A DNA stretch of 64,000 nucleotides from Juglans regia (taxonomy: Eukaryota > Streptophyta > Magnoliopsida > Fagales > Juglandaceae), in contig NC_049901.1 of assembly GCF_001411555.2 (NCBI RefSeq), positions 8,504,681 through 8,568,680 on the forward strand, in the 5' to 3' direction. The translations under genes were made by a program, and so were the position numbers. Shown here in pieces: positions 1-12,100 of this stretch; position 1 is the first letter of the stretch, and each line of letters begins with the position of its first letter. Under the pieces are notes generated by a model. The model worked only from the letters and a program-made list of their open reading frames with translations. It made no database searches and was not told the DNA's origin.

Positions 1-295
1 TGTTTCCCTCAATCACTTCAATCCAAACATAGTTAACTGCCCCATTTAATTCTAATGTGAAGATAAATAAATAAAAAATACTGCCCCTAATTCAAATGTA
101 AGGTACAAAGTTAATGAAAAAGCAAAAAATTCAAATTGCAAACTATTTCCTTAAACAGAATCAAAATCAAACATTCAAATCAAGTAATGAATACTAAAAT
201 CACAAGCACAAATTTGATTCATAAAAGTAAAAGCAACATACAGCGAAAACATGGGGGGTTAATCAAGCAGAGGAGGACCGTGTCCCGTCGCCGCC

Positions 296-720
296 TCAGG
301 GGTGAAGCACGGGGATGGAGCTTTGCGGGGTCGTGGAGAAGAGAGGACGGTTGGCGGGTTCGTGTGGGTTCGCGGCTTGAAGGCTGAAGAGGACGGGTAG
401 ATTAGGGTTAGGGTTCGTGCGAAAGAGAGGGATGCGGGGTCGTGGAGAAGAACGATCTCTTGCGGGTTCGTGTGTGTTCGCGGCTTGAAGGCTGAAGAGG
501 ACGGGTAGATTAGGGTTAGGGTTCTTGCGAAAGAGAGGGATGCAGGGTCGTGGAGAATAACGATCTCTTGCGGGTTCGTGTGGGTTCGCGGCTTGAAGGC
601 TGAAGAGGACGGTAGATTAGGGTTAGGGTTCGTGCGAAAGAGAGGGATGCGGGCTGAAGAGGACGGTAGATTAGGGTTAGGGTTCGTGCGCAAGAGAGGA
701 ATGCGGGGGATGTGGAGCTT
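296..720. repeat. Minisatellite with telomere-like TTAGGG motifs
   Basis: Units of about 108-110 bp begin near 356, 464 and 574 with the phrase gggttcgtgtgggttcgcgg. Two shorter 53 bp units follow, near 599 and 652. Each unit contains gattagggttagggtt, which is two plant-telobox-like repeats. The flanks to about 890 are purine-rich (gggaagagaggga runs). Long open frames across the array on both strands give low-complexity repeated peptides and are not credible genes. The array lies about 1.2 kb upstream of the MAP65 leader. Confidence 0.85.
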
Positions 721-1306
721 TGCGGGTACGCGGGTTCGTGGGTTAGGGCTCGTGCGTGGGGGAAAGGAAGAGAGGGATGGAATGCCAGAGGAAGTCCCGA
801 ATGCGAACTGAATTCGGGGAAGGGAAGAGAGGGATGGGATTACGGGGAAGAGAAGAGAGGGAAGAGAGTGATGCCAGATGCCAGAGGAAGCTGAAGAATG
901 CGAACCCGAATTGATTATTACACCCGAAACGACAAACGGCGTCGTTTAGCATTAATGCCACGTAGGCACCGAGGCCGCAACGGGGACCAGGCACGGTTGT
1001 ATTCAGCATTTTCGTATTAGCTAATACATAAATATATGTATATATTCATAGATGTATGTATATATTTATCAATATATAAATGAGTTTTAATCGAGTCGGG
1101 TTAACGAAATGACTCGAGCATAAACGTGCGGGCCTTAATCGAGTCGAGTCGAGTTTTGTTGGGTATGTATCATTTACAAATTGAGCAGATATCTACTTTT
1201 ACGAACGAATTTATTTTTTACGAATCAAGTTCAATTCAAGTTTAACCGACCGAATACCGAACGGACTATCAAACAAACTAGTTCATTTACCGTCCTATAT
1301 AATGCA

Positions 1307-1533
1307 CTTTTAGGCCTCTTTTGTTTTCACAACTTCTCTCAATTTATTTCATTTTATCTCATCTAATAATTACAACTTTTTTAAATTTATATATAAAATA
1401 AAATAAATAATTCTAACATTTTTAAAATCAAAATAAAAATAATATTAAAAAATATATTTAATAATATTATTTAAATTCTAATTTTAATCTCAACTCATCT
1501 TATCTCATTTCATTTGTAAAAATAAACGAGATT
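1307..1533. repeat. MITE-like element, 'ATCTCATCTCA' family
   Basis: An AT-rich segment starts with ggcctcttttgttttcac and ends with gtaaaaataaacgag. The ends form an imperfect inverted repeat, and tctcatct motifs lie just inside both of them. The same arrangement recurs at 20661-20849 (opposite orientation), about 28040-28322, 37425-37642, 37778-38000, about 47172-47325 and 58091-58536, so this is a dispersed non-coding family. No target-site duplication is clear for this copy. Confidence 0.6.
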
Positions 1534-1792
1534 TTCTTGCGTTAATAATTATTATTTAACTAAAAGAGGCTAGCAGCACCATTCCTCTATTCGTTGACGA
1601 CGTGTCTCGACTCTATTTGCCTAACTAAAGTCAGCAATTATGCATCCACGACAGGCGATCCAAATCCTCTCCTCTCGGACTCGGAGTCTTTAAGAATTTG
1701 AAATTCAAATCAATCTCCAAATCACCAACCCACGACCACATCATTAAAGACAAAAACATATAAAAAAAATCCCCGTGGACCGCTCGCTCCTC

Positions 1793-1815
1793 AACGGTCC
1801 CTTTACCTCAAACGG
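1793..1815 (+). promoter_or_regulatory. Two AACGG cores (MSA-like) upstream of MAP65
   Basis: The pentamer AACGG occurs at 1793-1797 and 1811-1815, shortly before the putative first non-coding exon of the MAP65 gene (about 1860-1946). AACGG is the core of the mitosis-specific activator element bound by MYB3R factors in G2/M genes. The flanking bases match the longer consensus only partly. The position and the nature of the gene make function plausible, but this is inference. Confidence 0.4.
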
Positions 1816-2649
1816 CTACTTCTCTCTCTAAAATAACAACTTTCTAATTTCAAACCCTTCCGATCTCAACACACTCCTAAAGGAAACCCATTCTCCTCTC
1901 AGGAAGACAACAGCCTTATCGTTGCCGACGCAATTCGCTCGCTAAGGTTTGTTCCCCCATCCTCTCTTCTGTGCCCTTTCTATTTTTGCGCTGCTCATGC
2001 TCCGTTTGGCTGCCGAGAAAACGTAGGAAAAATGGATGACAAGAGTTAAATGAAAAGTTTCTAAATTTATACGTTTCCTTTTTAGAACCCGAAATTCAAG
2101 AGGCGCACACCAAGCTGGACCTGATTATTTTTAGGGGAGGGCGGCGTAATTAAGGTGAGTTTTTACTATTAGGTTTTTGAAAGATTTCTTTCTTTCTTCT
2201 TTTCCTTCCCTTCAAGTTTTCTCATTTACACAAACTGAATGTTCTATGGTTAGTTTCTCTCTTTTGATTTTGGTTCATATTTGGGGTTTCAATTTTATCC
2301 AGCTGAGCTTTATTTTGAAGTTTCTGGATATCATCAATGCTAGAGAAATAAATGTCATTATTTAACGTGTAATTTCCGATGATTGAGAATATCCTCAAAA
2401 CAATCGGCGAAGAATATGATGTTTGGAATCATTATATTGTTAGCACTGTGTTAGGCGCGAAATGAATGCCTGATTTAGAAATTCAGGGGAAATTATAAAA
2501 CATACTTAGCTGAGAATTATACACCAGTAATTTTAAGGCAATCGTTTGTTCCTCAGCAATTTGATTTGTTTCAACATTCAAGTGTAATTATTATTATTAA
2601 GGCCAACCGAAATATTTATTCCCATGTTCTCATCGGAAAAATATAAATC

Positions 2650-2932
2650 TAAGCTTCGAATATGTGTTTTGGGACTTTTTGGCATGTTATTCCTAAGGGT
2701 TTGAGAAAAAGGAATAAATTGGCAATGAATTTTCATTGAATGGCTTGATTACTTGTACCCTATGTGCATGCAGAATGTGAGGGGGGGAAAAAAAAGGAAG
2801 CTTCAAATAAGTGTTTTCTGACTTTTTGTCATGTTCTTTTTAAGGGTTTGGGAAAAAAGGAATAAATTGGCTATGAGTTTTCATTGAATGGCTTGATTAC
2901 TTATATCCTATGTTCATGCAGAGTGTGAAATA
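2650..2932. repeat. Tandem duplication of about 146 bp in MAP65 leader intron
   Basis: The block from aagcttcgaatatgtgtttt (about 2652) to catgcagaatgtgagg is repeated from about 2799 as aagcttcaaataagtgtttt to catgcagagtgtgaaa. The copies share the phrases gaataaattggc and cattgaatggcttgattac. Several substitutions separate them, so the duplication is not recent. Both lie in the intron between the non-coding first exon and the start codon. Confidence 0.8.
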
Positions 2933-3193
2933 AATCCATTCATTGCTTAGAGACAAATGGTTTCTAGACAGCCACTTCATACAATTATTGAGTGGCTAAT
3001 GTAGTAAAGAGCCTAGTGTTTGCTTTCAGTTTGTCATTTAGTTTTACGTTCCTTATTTTCCAGGATTTGTTGCAAATAGTTTTTGCCTTTCTGCTTCCAG
3101 ATTGACCTTGTAAGTAATCTGGAAACTGTGCTTTCCAAATACTTTGGGCTATGTTTATGGACAACTTTTATTGTCAGGTACAGTTGCTATAAT

Positions 3194-6100
3194 ATGTCTA
3201 ATCCTCAAACTGATACACTTCTGCAAGTGGAGACGACTTGTGGATCCCTTCTATATGAACTTCAGGTTTTTTGTGAATCTTTTTTAATATGTGATAATTC
3301 CTATTTTTTTGTCCTCATGTTTCCAAAACATTTTGAAATTGTCCTGGATGTATTGTTTGCCAAAAACTATTTCTCTTTCCTGTTTGTTTTACAATCAGAT
3401 TATTTGGGATGAAGTTGGTGAGTCAGACACTGATAGGGATAAATTGCTGCTTGAGATTGAACAAGAATGTCTAGAAGTTTACAGGAGAAAGGTAGATCTT
3501 GCAAACCGGTCTAGAGCTCAGCTACGCCAGGCAATAGCTGATTCCGAAGCAGAATTAGCAGCCATCTGTTCTACTATGGGCGAGCGACCTGTACATATTA
3601 GGCAGGTCAGCAAATGACGATGACAGAAGATAACTTCTACACGATATATTTTTTTTTTCTAGTTTTGATACAAACCAATATTACCTAGGAAATTTCTTTC
3701 TCTATCTTTTGAAGTTGGGGTTATAGCTCATAAATTTCCTTCTGCCCTCTCCTGGCTTCCTTTTCCAGTCTGATAAAAATGCTGGAAGCTTGAAGGAAGA
3801 GCTCAGAAGAACTCTTCCACAATTGGAGGAGATGCGGAAAAGGAAATCTGACAGAAGAAATCAATTCCTAGAAGTTCAAGAGCAGATACAGGACATCTCA
3901 AGGGAGATCTATGGAACCACGGAGTATATTTCATCCAAGAAGGTAGCGGATGAAAGTGATTTGTCTTTGAGAAAACTTGAAGAATTACACAGAGAGTTGC
4001 ATGAACTTCAGAAGGAGAAGGTTGATTTTTTTTTCATTGTTTCCTCGTTCCCATTTCATTTATTGTACTGCTATCTTTGCAATGGTGTATGCTCTTTAGT
4101 TACTGCTCATAGATATTTCCTTTTGTGTAGAGTGATCGCCTGAGGCAGGTTCAGGAACATGTATCTACTGTGAACTCGCTATGCTCAGTGCTTGGTGTGG
4201 ATTCCAAGAAAATAGTAACTGAAGTTCATCCAAGTTTAGGTGATTCTGTGGGGTCCAAGAATATAAGTAATAATACAATCGACCAGTTGGCTGCTGCAAT
4301 ACGAAAGTTGCGAGAGGTTAAACTACAGAGAATGCAGAGGGTAAATAATGGTTCAAATTACTTGTCATTGTCTCGTATTTAAAATGTTTCTTTTTCCTTG
4401 ATTGATTGTAGTAATCCTCTATGCATTGGCAGCTCCAAGATCTTGCAAGTACCATGTTGGAGCTCTGGAATTTGATGGATACACCAATCGAAGAACAACA
4501 GATGTTTCAGACTGTTACCTGTAATATAGCTGCTTCAGAACATGAAATAACTGAACCAAACACTCTCTCTGTGGACTTCATAAATTATGTGAGTTATATA
4601 CATCTACATTGCCACATTGTGATTATATGATTTTCATTTTCCGATTTGTTTGTTTGAAAGAAGTGGATGGATTGTTTCAGAATTTATAAACAAGTAAATC
4701 ATGTAGGTTGAGGCAGAAGTATCTCGGTTGGAAGAGTTAAAGTCAAGCAAAATGAAAGAGCTTGTTCTGAAGAAGAGGTCTGAACTAGAGGAGTTCTGTA
4801 GAAAGACACATATGGTTCCAGAAGTAGATAGCACAATGGATGATGCCATTGAAGCAATAGAGTCAGGTATCTGTCTTGATAACTGTTATGGTCATACTGA
4901 TACTAATACTTCAAGAGTATTGAATGTTTACAACATCTTTCTTCATGCAGGAGTTGTAGACCCTGCTTGTGTCCTTGAGCAAATTGAGCTTCAGATTGCT
5001 AAGGTGAAAGAGGAAGCTTTTAGCAGGAAAGAAATACTTGAAAAGATTGAGAAATGGTTGGCTGCATGTGATGAGGAGAGTTGGCTTGAAGAGTACAATA
5101 GGGTGAAGTCTTTTTTTACCATCTCTTCAGATTATTTATTTATTTATTTCCGTCCCTAAATCCCTCTGATTAATGTTGCCTTTTTGTTGGTTCAGGATGA
5201 GAATCGATACAATGCTGGAAGAGGTGCTCATCTTACTCTTAAGCGTGCCGAGAAAGCTCGCTCTTTGGTTAATAAGCTTCCAGGTAAACACTGCATCATG
5301 TAGCCTGGCAAACATGACAAATTTGAACTGAATCCTGAGTCCACATGTACAAAGGTCCATTGAAAACTGGGATCAGTTAATTTGAATTGTTTTCTTAAAG
5401 TGATGATTTTTTAATAATTTTAGTTTCCAAAGAAGAAGAAAAAAAAAAATATATATATATATAGCTTATCTAACACTAATTATCTGTCTACTCTTATAAT
5501 CTATTATCTGTTTTGATTGTTCTGTTCAGCTTCATTTTTGCGCCTACCTGCTGCCGATGTTTCCTTTACTTCTCTGTTTCGCATCCCCCCAACATACTTT
5601 GGTGGTATCTAAAATTTCCATCGGTCTTTGTTTGATACAGCAATGGTTGATGCATTGGCTTCGAAAACCATCGCATGGGAGAAGGAGAGAGGCTTTGAGT
5701 TTACATATGATGGTGTAAGTACACTTCCCTAAATTTCTGAAGTTGTGGAATGTTTAACTAGTTGGTCCTACTTGAAGTTTGTTCTGTGATTTCATGTGAT
5801 TGGTTCTGTAACAATTTATTAAATTGAAAGGGTTCCCTGTTATCTGCTGCTGTCTAGATCCGTCTCTTATCTATGCTTGAAGAGTATACTTTACTACGGC
5901 AAGAGAAAGAGCAAGAACGCCGCAGGCAACGGGTATGGATCTGTTACATTGCCCTGTCATATGCCTCTCTGAATTCTTTTGTTTGAATGTTCAAATTATA
6001 TTTCTATTTCAGGACCAGAAGAAACTCCAAGAACAGCTGATTGCAGAACAAGAGGTACTTTATGGGTCAAAACCCAGCCCTTTGAAGACTCAGAGTGTAA

Positions 6101-7346
6101 AAAAAGCTCCTAGAATGTCAACTGGAGGTGCAAGCAACAGAAGAGTTTCAGTTGGAGGAACAATGATCCACACTCCCAAACCTGATCTGCTTCAATCTGT
6201 GAAAGCAAGTCCTCACTCACGTCCCATCAGGAAGAGTGATCGGGTGCACCTAAATGATCAACTGAATCCTCAAGATGATGGCTCTTCCGTTTTATCAGCT
6301 GGTAGGTTTTTATACATCAATTTACGAGGAATAGATGGAATTTTTTACACCTTAAAGAACTTGGTACTTATGCTCTCTCTCTCTCTCTGTTTTTTTTAAC
6401 CTTTGGATTAATGGTGTTAAATACCCACAGTTTTTAATTTTCTGAGGAAGGCATTGAATGTTGTTGATTGGAATTTTGCTTTTAGGGTCTTAATTTAAGG
6501 AGGCAAGTTTTCTTAGTTAAACAACAAGAAGCTACATTTCATTGTTCAACATGTCACCAAAAGAACCTAAAAATATCGTTGGATTCTCTATTTATGTTTT
6601 TCTTGTACAATAGGCTCGGACATCGCTGAGTTGTAGAAGAACTCTTGATGGCTATCGGGGGTAAGGGCGAAAATGAATTAAGTGGATGATTTAGGCTTAT
6701 CCTTTGTTTGGTCTTGAGGGAAGAAGTCAGGGCCACATTAGTGGTAGATTGTTCTGGTAATTCTTGCTGGTGTTCCTAGCACTGCTCTTTAGTGTGTTTT
6801 GTGGTACATAGAAAATCATTTAGAATGTTTGTTGAATAAAGTTTGCCTTATTTATATTTTCCTGGCTATATAGGTAGGAGAGGCTTGGATATTGCTGGTC
6901 TCCCTGTAAAAAAACACTCATTTGGTAATGGAAACGTCCGTGAAGGAGAGTCACCCGTGATGCGAATACCATTCTCACCCATCTCTTCCACAGCATCATC
7001 AAAGGCCAACATGACAAACTTTTCGGATGAGCTGAATGCAAGACATAGTGAGACATTGAAGAATACGCTGCCAACTAACAACATGCAATTTACTAGTCCC
7101 TCCAAGACAGCTTCTATGGCAACCGAAGAGAATAAAACGCCAAAGGCACTGCCAATTTTTGTCCCTACAACACCTTCAACAGTGTCAGTTCCAATGCAGA
7201 CAGCTACAACTCCAGCTCCTCAACCAGTCCCTTTTGGCATTCACGCAGTTGAAGAGATTCTTCAAGAGATTGAATATTCATTCGAGGAAATGAGAGCTGG
7301 TTTTGTGCTTTCCAAAACACATATAAAGCCCATGATACAAGTATGA
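3194..7346 (+). CDS. Microtubule-associated protein, MAP65-3-like (PRC1/Ase1 family)
   Basis: Cross-links antiparallel microtubules; the MAP65-3 branch acts at the phragmoplast midzone during cytokinesis. Twelve coding exons (3194-3265, 3399-3605, 3769-4020, 4131-4340, 4433-4588, 4707-4866, 4951-5102, 5196-5283, 5641-5714, 5858-5932, 6013-6301, 6874-7346) join in phase into about 735 residues, near the family length. All junctions are GT/AG. Visible hallmarks are the N-terminal [20 protein letters not shown], the [13 protein letters not shown] helix, [27 protein letters not shown], and the conserved microtubule-binding stretch [19 protein letters not shown] followed by LYGSKPSP and [11 protein letters not shown]. 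The basic, Ser/Thr-Pro-rich C-terminal tail is variable in this family. The start is the first ATG after an inferred leader splice (donor at 1947, acceptor ending 3177). The branch assignment, 3 versus its neighbours, rests on remembered motifs. Confidence 0.93.
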
Positions 7347-7699
7347 TAAGCTTTAGGTGGACCTGAATTGATTTGTTTTAGCTTGCTTTTAATCCGATCA
7401 ACAGTGTCAGACCATGAATTTTTGTTTTATGGTGTTTGTGATGGCAAAGTCAATTGTAATTGGCTTTACTGACTTGTGTACATTGCCTACGAATACTGAA
7501 TGTGAACTAGGATGTTGAGCTTGTCCTTCCTGGTGTGATCTCTCAATGTTAAATGTGCCTAAAGTTTCCATGTTTTTTTCTGGGGACCGGCTTGTCTGTT
7601 CAGGTGGAGTGTGATCTTGTGTGAGAACACTTTTGAAGGATTACATCATTTGGGGACTTGTTCCTGTTGTGGTTTGTCCAGAATTGACTTCCTGATTTT

Positions 7700-8790
7700 T
7701 TATTGTGTCTTTCAGAGGGAAGGATTTAAACATATTCTCTTCTTATCTGGAGAATGAGTAACTTGGAGAACTCATCTTTGCTCAAGTGGTATGAGAAGAA
7801 AACCTTTACATTCTCTTTCTTTTTCTTACACTTTGCAAATTATAGACATATGTAAATATATTAAGCAAATTCTGTTACTTCTTTTGAAATGGATTGTTCT
7901 ACTATAATCATTTTCTACTCCTGAGTAAATCTATTCATCGTCATCTCATAATGTGGTATTAGATGATAGGTTTACAAGTGAAATATAATAAATAATTTTC
8001 AATCATTTAATACTACATCATGGGATGATGAGATGATGATGATAAAAATTGAGATAATAGATAACATTACTCGATCACAAGGTCCATAAATCCCTTCTAT
8101 CAAGTAGTACCAGGAATTTTGGGACCCTAATATCTTATTTATTTATATATTTAAAATATGAGTGGTGGGTTAAGGTAGGTGATAATCCTCTTGCATAGAC
8201 AATATACAGGCCATCAATCTGTGACTATAGAGAAAGGAACAGTATAAATTTAAAAATCTTAAGTTCAAAAAATAATAAAAGGAAGAGATGCAATTATTGT
8301 GGCTTTAGCAGTAGATTTGTTCAAAAGCGAGGGTATTTGGTTGAAGTTAAATTGGGTCAAACTTTAATTTAACGAAAAGACAAAGAGTTGTCAGTAGGTG
8401 GAGAAATGCAAATGGCTCCAACGTTAGCTTTACAGCTTTAAATATTTATTTTTTCAGCTTTAAATAAATAAATGTCAATTTAAAATTTTAAAAAAACATT
8501 TTCTTTTCCCAAATTAAATTATTTTTTTATTCGAATTTACTATCTGTATATATTTATTAAATAACCGGCTTTATTAAATTTCCAAGACGGACGTGAACCA
8601 TTTTCTTAACCAAAATTAATACTTTGAATTTTGCAACTAAAATATTAATTATTAACTCAATTCTCAATATTAAATTACCTATATGATTTTTTTTATTTTA
8701 TTTTTATTTTTTCATTTTCCACTTTATTTATTTCTCCTCCTTTTCCTTCAAACAAATTCTACTATCACTTTTCAATAATTTTTGTTCCTA
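7700..8790. other. Intergenic, MAP65 3' flank to AHL leader
   Basis: No gene is seen. A palindromic segment at about 7930-8055 has arms containing tcatctcataatgtggtatt and, inverted, a related tcatcccatgatgtagtatt. It looks like a small MITE. The rest is AT-rich. The AHL leader probably begins near 8790. Confidence 0.5.
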
Positions 8791-9173
8791 AAATTTATGA
8801 TTTTTTCCCTGTAATTCTTGCAATTTTTGGTGAAATTCGGTGTCACCATTGAATTCCTCTGCATTCTCTGCAATGGCGGAGAATTAAGCCACAGAGCTTT
8901 GTCTGTGACTCGGAGCAAACCCATTTGCAGGAATTGTAGTTTTGGGCTTTTGATATTAAGCACTCCAATTAGGGTTTTAGGTTTTTGGGGAGGTTTTCGG
9001 AAAAGATTAACAAAATTCAACGTTTTTGCAATCGTTTTCACATTTCCGGGTGTTTTATTTAGGGAAGCTTGTATTTGTAGCGGGTTGGCTTCAGTTTGTT
9101 TAGGGTTCTGAGGGCTGTGAAGTTTTGGAAAAGTTTTGGGTTTTTTGTTTCTGCCATTTACTTCTGTATATCT

Positions 9174-12100
9174 ATGGAGGAGAAAGAGAGCTCTGGTTCT
9201 GGGGTTACCGTGAGAGTTGATGAGGCTCCAGAGAGCTACCGTGTAGATCCAAAGACTGAAATCCCGACCCAATTAGGCGGGGGTCCCACAATGGCGGCTA
9301 CTGCTACGGGTACGGCTGTCTCGCCTGGTACAGGAATGAAGAAGAAGAGGGGCAGGCCTAGGAAGTATGGTGCTGATGGGACCGGTACTCTGGCACTGTC
9401 TCCGATGCCGATTTCGTCCTCGATACCACTTACCGGTGAGTTCTCAGCTTGGAAAAGAGGTACTTGTAGGGGGCGGCCCGCGGAATCAGTCAAGAAGTCA
9501 CATAAGTACGAGTATGGAAGCTCAGGTAATTAATGGTCCATGTTTTCTCTCTATTTGAATTCTTTTGTTGTGTTAAAATTTTGAACTTTGGTAAATTTTG
9601 ACTTCTTTATTTTTTTTTTTTACTGTTACATTTAAGATCATGATCTGTTCATAAGGTTGCTTCGTAGTTGGTCGGGATGAGGCATAGCTGTATGAAATTC
9701 TGTAACAAAGTTGTTAATAACAGTGTTGATCATGTGAAAATTCAGAGCCAGTCGCTAGTGGTTTGGTTTTGTGGGGTACGATTGACTACTTTGGATCGGA
9801 TTGGAGTTCTGAAGTAGAATTTAAGAGGATCTGTTTGGGTTTGGAGTGTGGAGGGGACCCCTCGTCTTGGATTCCCCTTCAGATCTGGAATTTAATGGTA
9901 GTTGTAAGAAAAAGGGTTCCGTTGGGGATACCGTAAAACAAGGGAATGTTTCTCGTCTGGCTCGAATATTACAGTTCTTGCCTTTCTGAGGGAAGATAAC
10001 ATAGGTGAGAATGATTGAAGCTGCCAGGTTGTGCAATAGGTGAATTCCGGAAAATTTGCTGAATGGAAGAGACTGGGTCATTCAGATATTTTCAGACTCT
10101 TTCACTGCTATTTAAAAATAGTTTACTATTATTCATAAATTATTTCATTACTATTCAGTAATTATTTCACTACTATTTACATGTGTATCTTAGCATCCAA
10201 ACCAAGCCCTATTCTTGGATAATTGTGATACATAAGGGCAACGTTTAACTTTTTATGAAGTTTACCACCATTCTTCAAAGATTGGGTTGTAATTCAAATT
10301 GTAAACGATTAGTATAAATTTCTGGTCTAGTACTTACCGAATTGAATGTCAGTGCATTCTGTAATTAATTTTCTAAAAAGATTTAATTTAAAATACTAAC
10401 ATAAATTTAAACGTAAATTGATTTGAAAGTCATAACCTATTGAAATAGAGACTGCTTTGTGTATAATGACCAGTTTACCCCAAAAAATCAATCAAACAAT
10501 TTTATACTTCTTCTAAGATCAGGATATAACTAATGCACATTTTATCTAGATCAGACTCTTTATACAAGCTATCATAAAGGTCGCTCGTATGGGGTTAAAA
10601 AATCATTGACAAATGATGGTCAAAGTCAAAATCTTGTTCATTCATAACATATAGAAGTACCAACCATAGCCATCTGGATGATTAGGAAAGAAAGTACAAA
10701 GTATACTTCACATTGGATCTTGACCAATTCAAGTTGAGCACTCACACAAAAGTTCCTGGCCGGCTTTGTATTAAATCTGTTTTTTTACCCATTTTTTTCT
10801 TTTTCTTTTTTTTTTTTGTTCTAAGCTTATTTTTAGTTGGTCTTCTCATTTGTTACTGCAGCATTTTCTTCTTGCTTACCTTATATCTTCATACACTGTT
10901 CCATTCATTAGACCTCTTATATTGTGACCCTATCATTTTGCCGGCTTCATCGATAAAATAACTTAACGAGAAATACATTTGTTTGTTAATCAAGTTGGAA
11001 ATGAACATTGAAAAGCAATTTTGTCGGCATGCTATTTTGTAATTTTTGTTTATGTTTGAATAACAACCCCGTTTTTAGGAGCTACTAACCATGTTCTATG
11101 AGTAAAGTGAGAGTTCCATTTTGGTTTTATCTATTTTTTCATAAATTTGTATTGTAGGTGAGAGAATTGCATACTCCATTGGTGCAAATTTTACTCCCCA
11201 TGTGCTCACAGTTAATGCTGGCGAGGTATGTCCAGACAAATATGTGTGAAATGAAACCTGGTCAGCAAATTTCTAATATTCAATTATACATTTCAGTATC
11301 AGAGTTTCTTTGGACTGTGTTTCTAGTCATTGTTTTGGGCTTGGGAAGTTTTTTTTCTTTTTCAACACATGAACCCAAGCAGAAAGCTGATTGCAAATCA
11401 CTTTTTTGAAATACTTTTTACACGGTGACTTCATCAGTTCCTTTCCAAATATTTAGTATTTAGTTTATCTTGTACTTCTTTTCACTATGGTATTCCTTCT
11501 GGTTGTTACAGGATGTTACAATGAAGGTTATGTCCTTCTCTCAACAAGGATCCCGTGCCATATGCATTCTTTCTGCAAATGGTACAATTTCAAATGTTAC
11601 ACTTCGTCAACCTGCTTCTTCAGGGGGTACTTTAACATATGAGGTGTGTCCTATGCATAAAAGGTTGTCTTTTTTTTTTTTATTAATGTACATGAGCATC
11701 AAATTATTGAACATATAAGCCGACTGGGTATGACTGTCATACTGTTTGACACTCGAATCCAAACTGGATGTATCATTTGTGCGCCATGTGTAATTTATGT
11801 GCCACCAGATGCGTGTTCTTTGTACTGAAAAATACAAGAATATGGTGGCTCGTTTTCAGAGATGTATTTTTAGCATGCACTTATTTTCTCCCTAGAATTC
11901 CTAGAAGTTGGATACAAATTACACATTGTTGGGGGGCAATGCTGCGTAGCAAGTTAATTAAAATTCTAGAGCTGACTGTTACAACCTTATCCCTTCCCTT
12001 ATTTTCCAAAACCAAAAACATCTCTCTCTCAAACATTTTCTTGAGCTGCAGCTCAAAAAACTAATCTCCACCTTCACCATTCTTTAATATTGCTTTCTGC

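Noticed and set aside
259..693. Long minus-strand frame with repeated NPNPNLPSSSAFKPRTHT peptide
   Set aside because: It is the translation of a minisatellite; repeat-length periodicity and lack of any family match make it a by-product.
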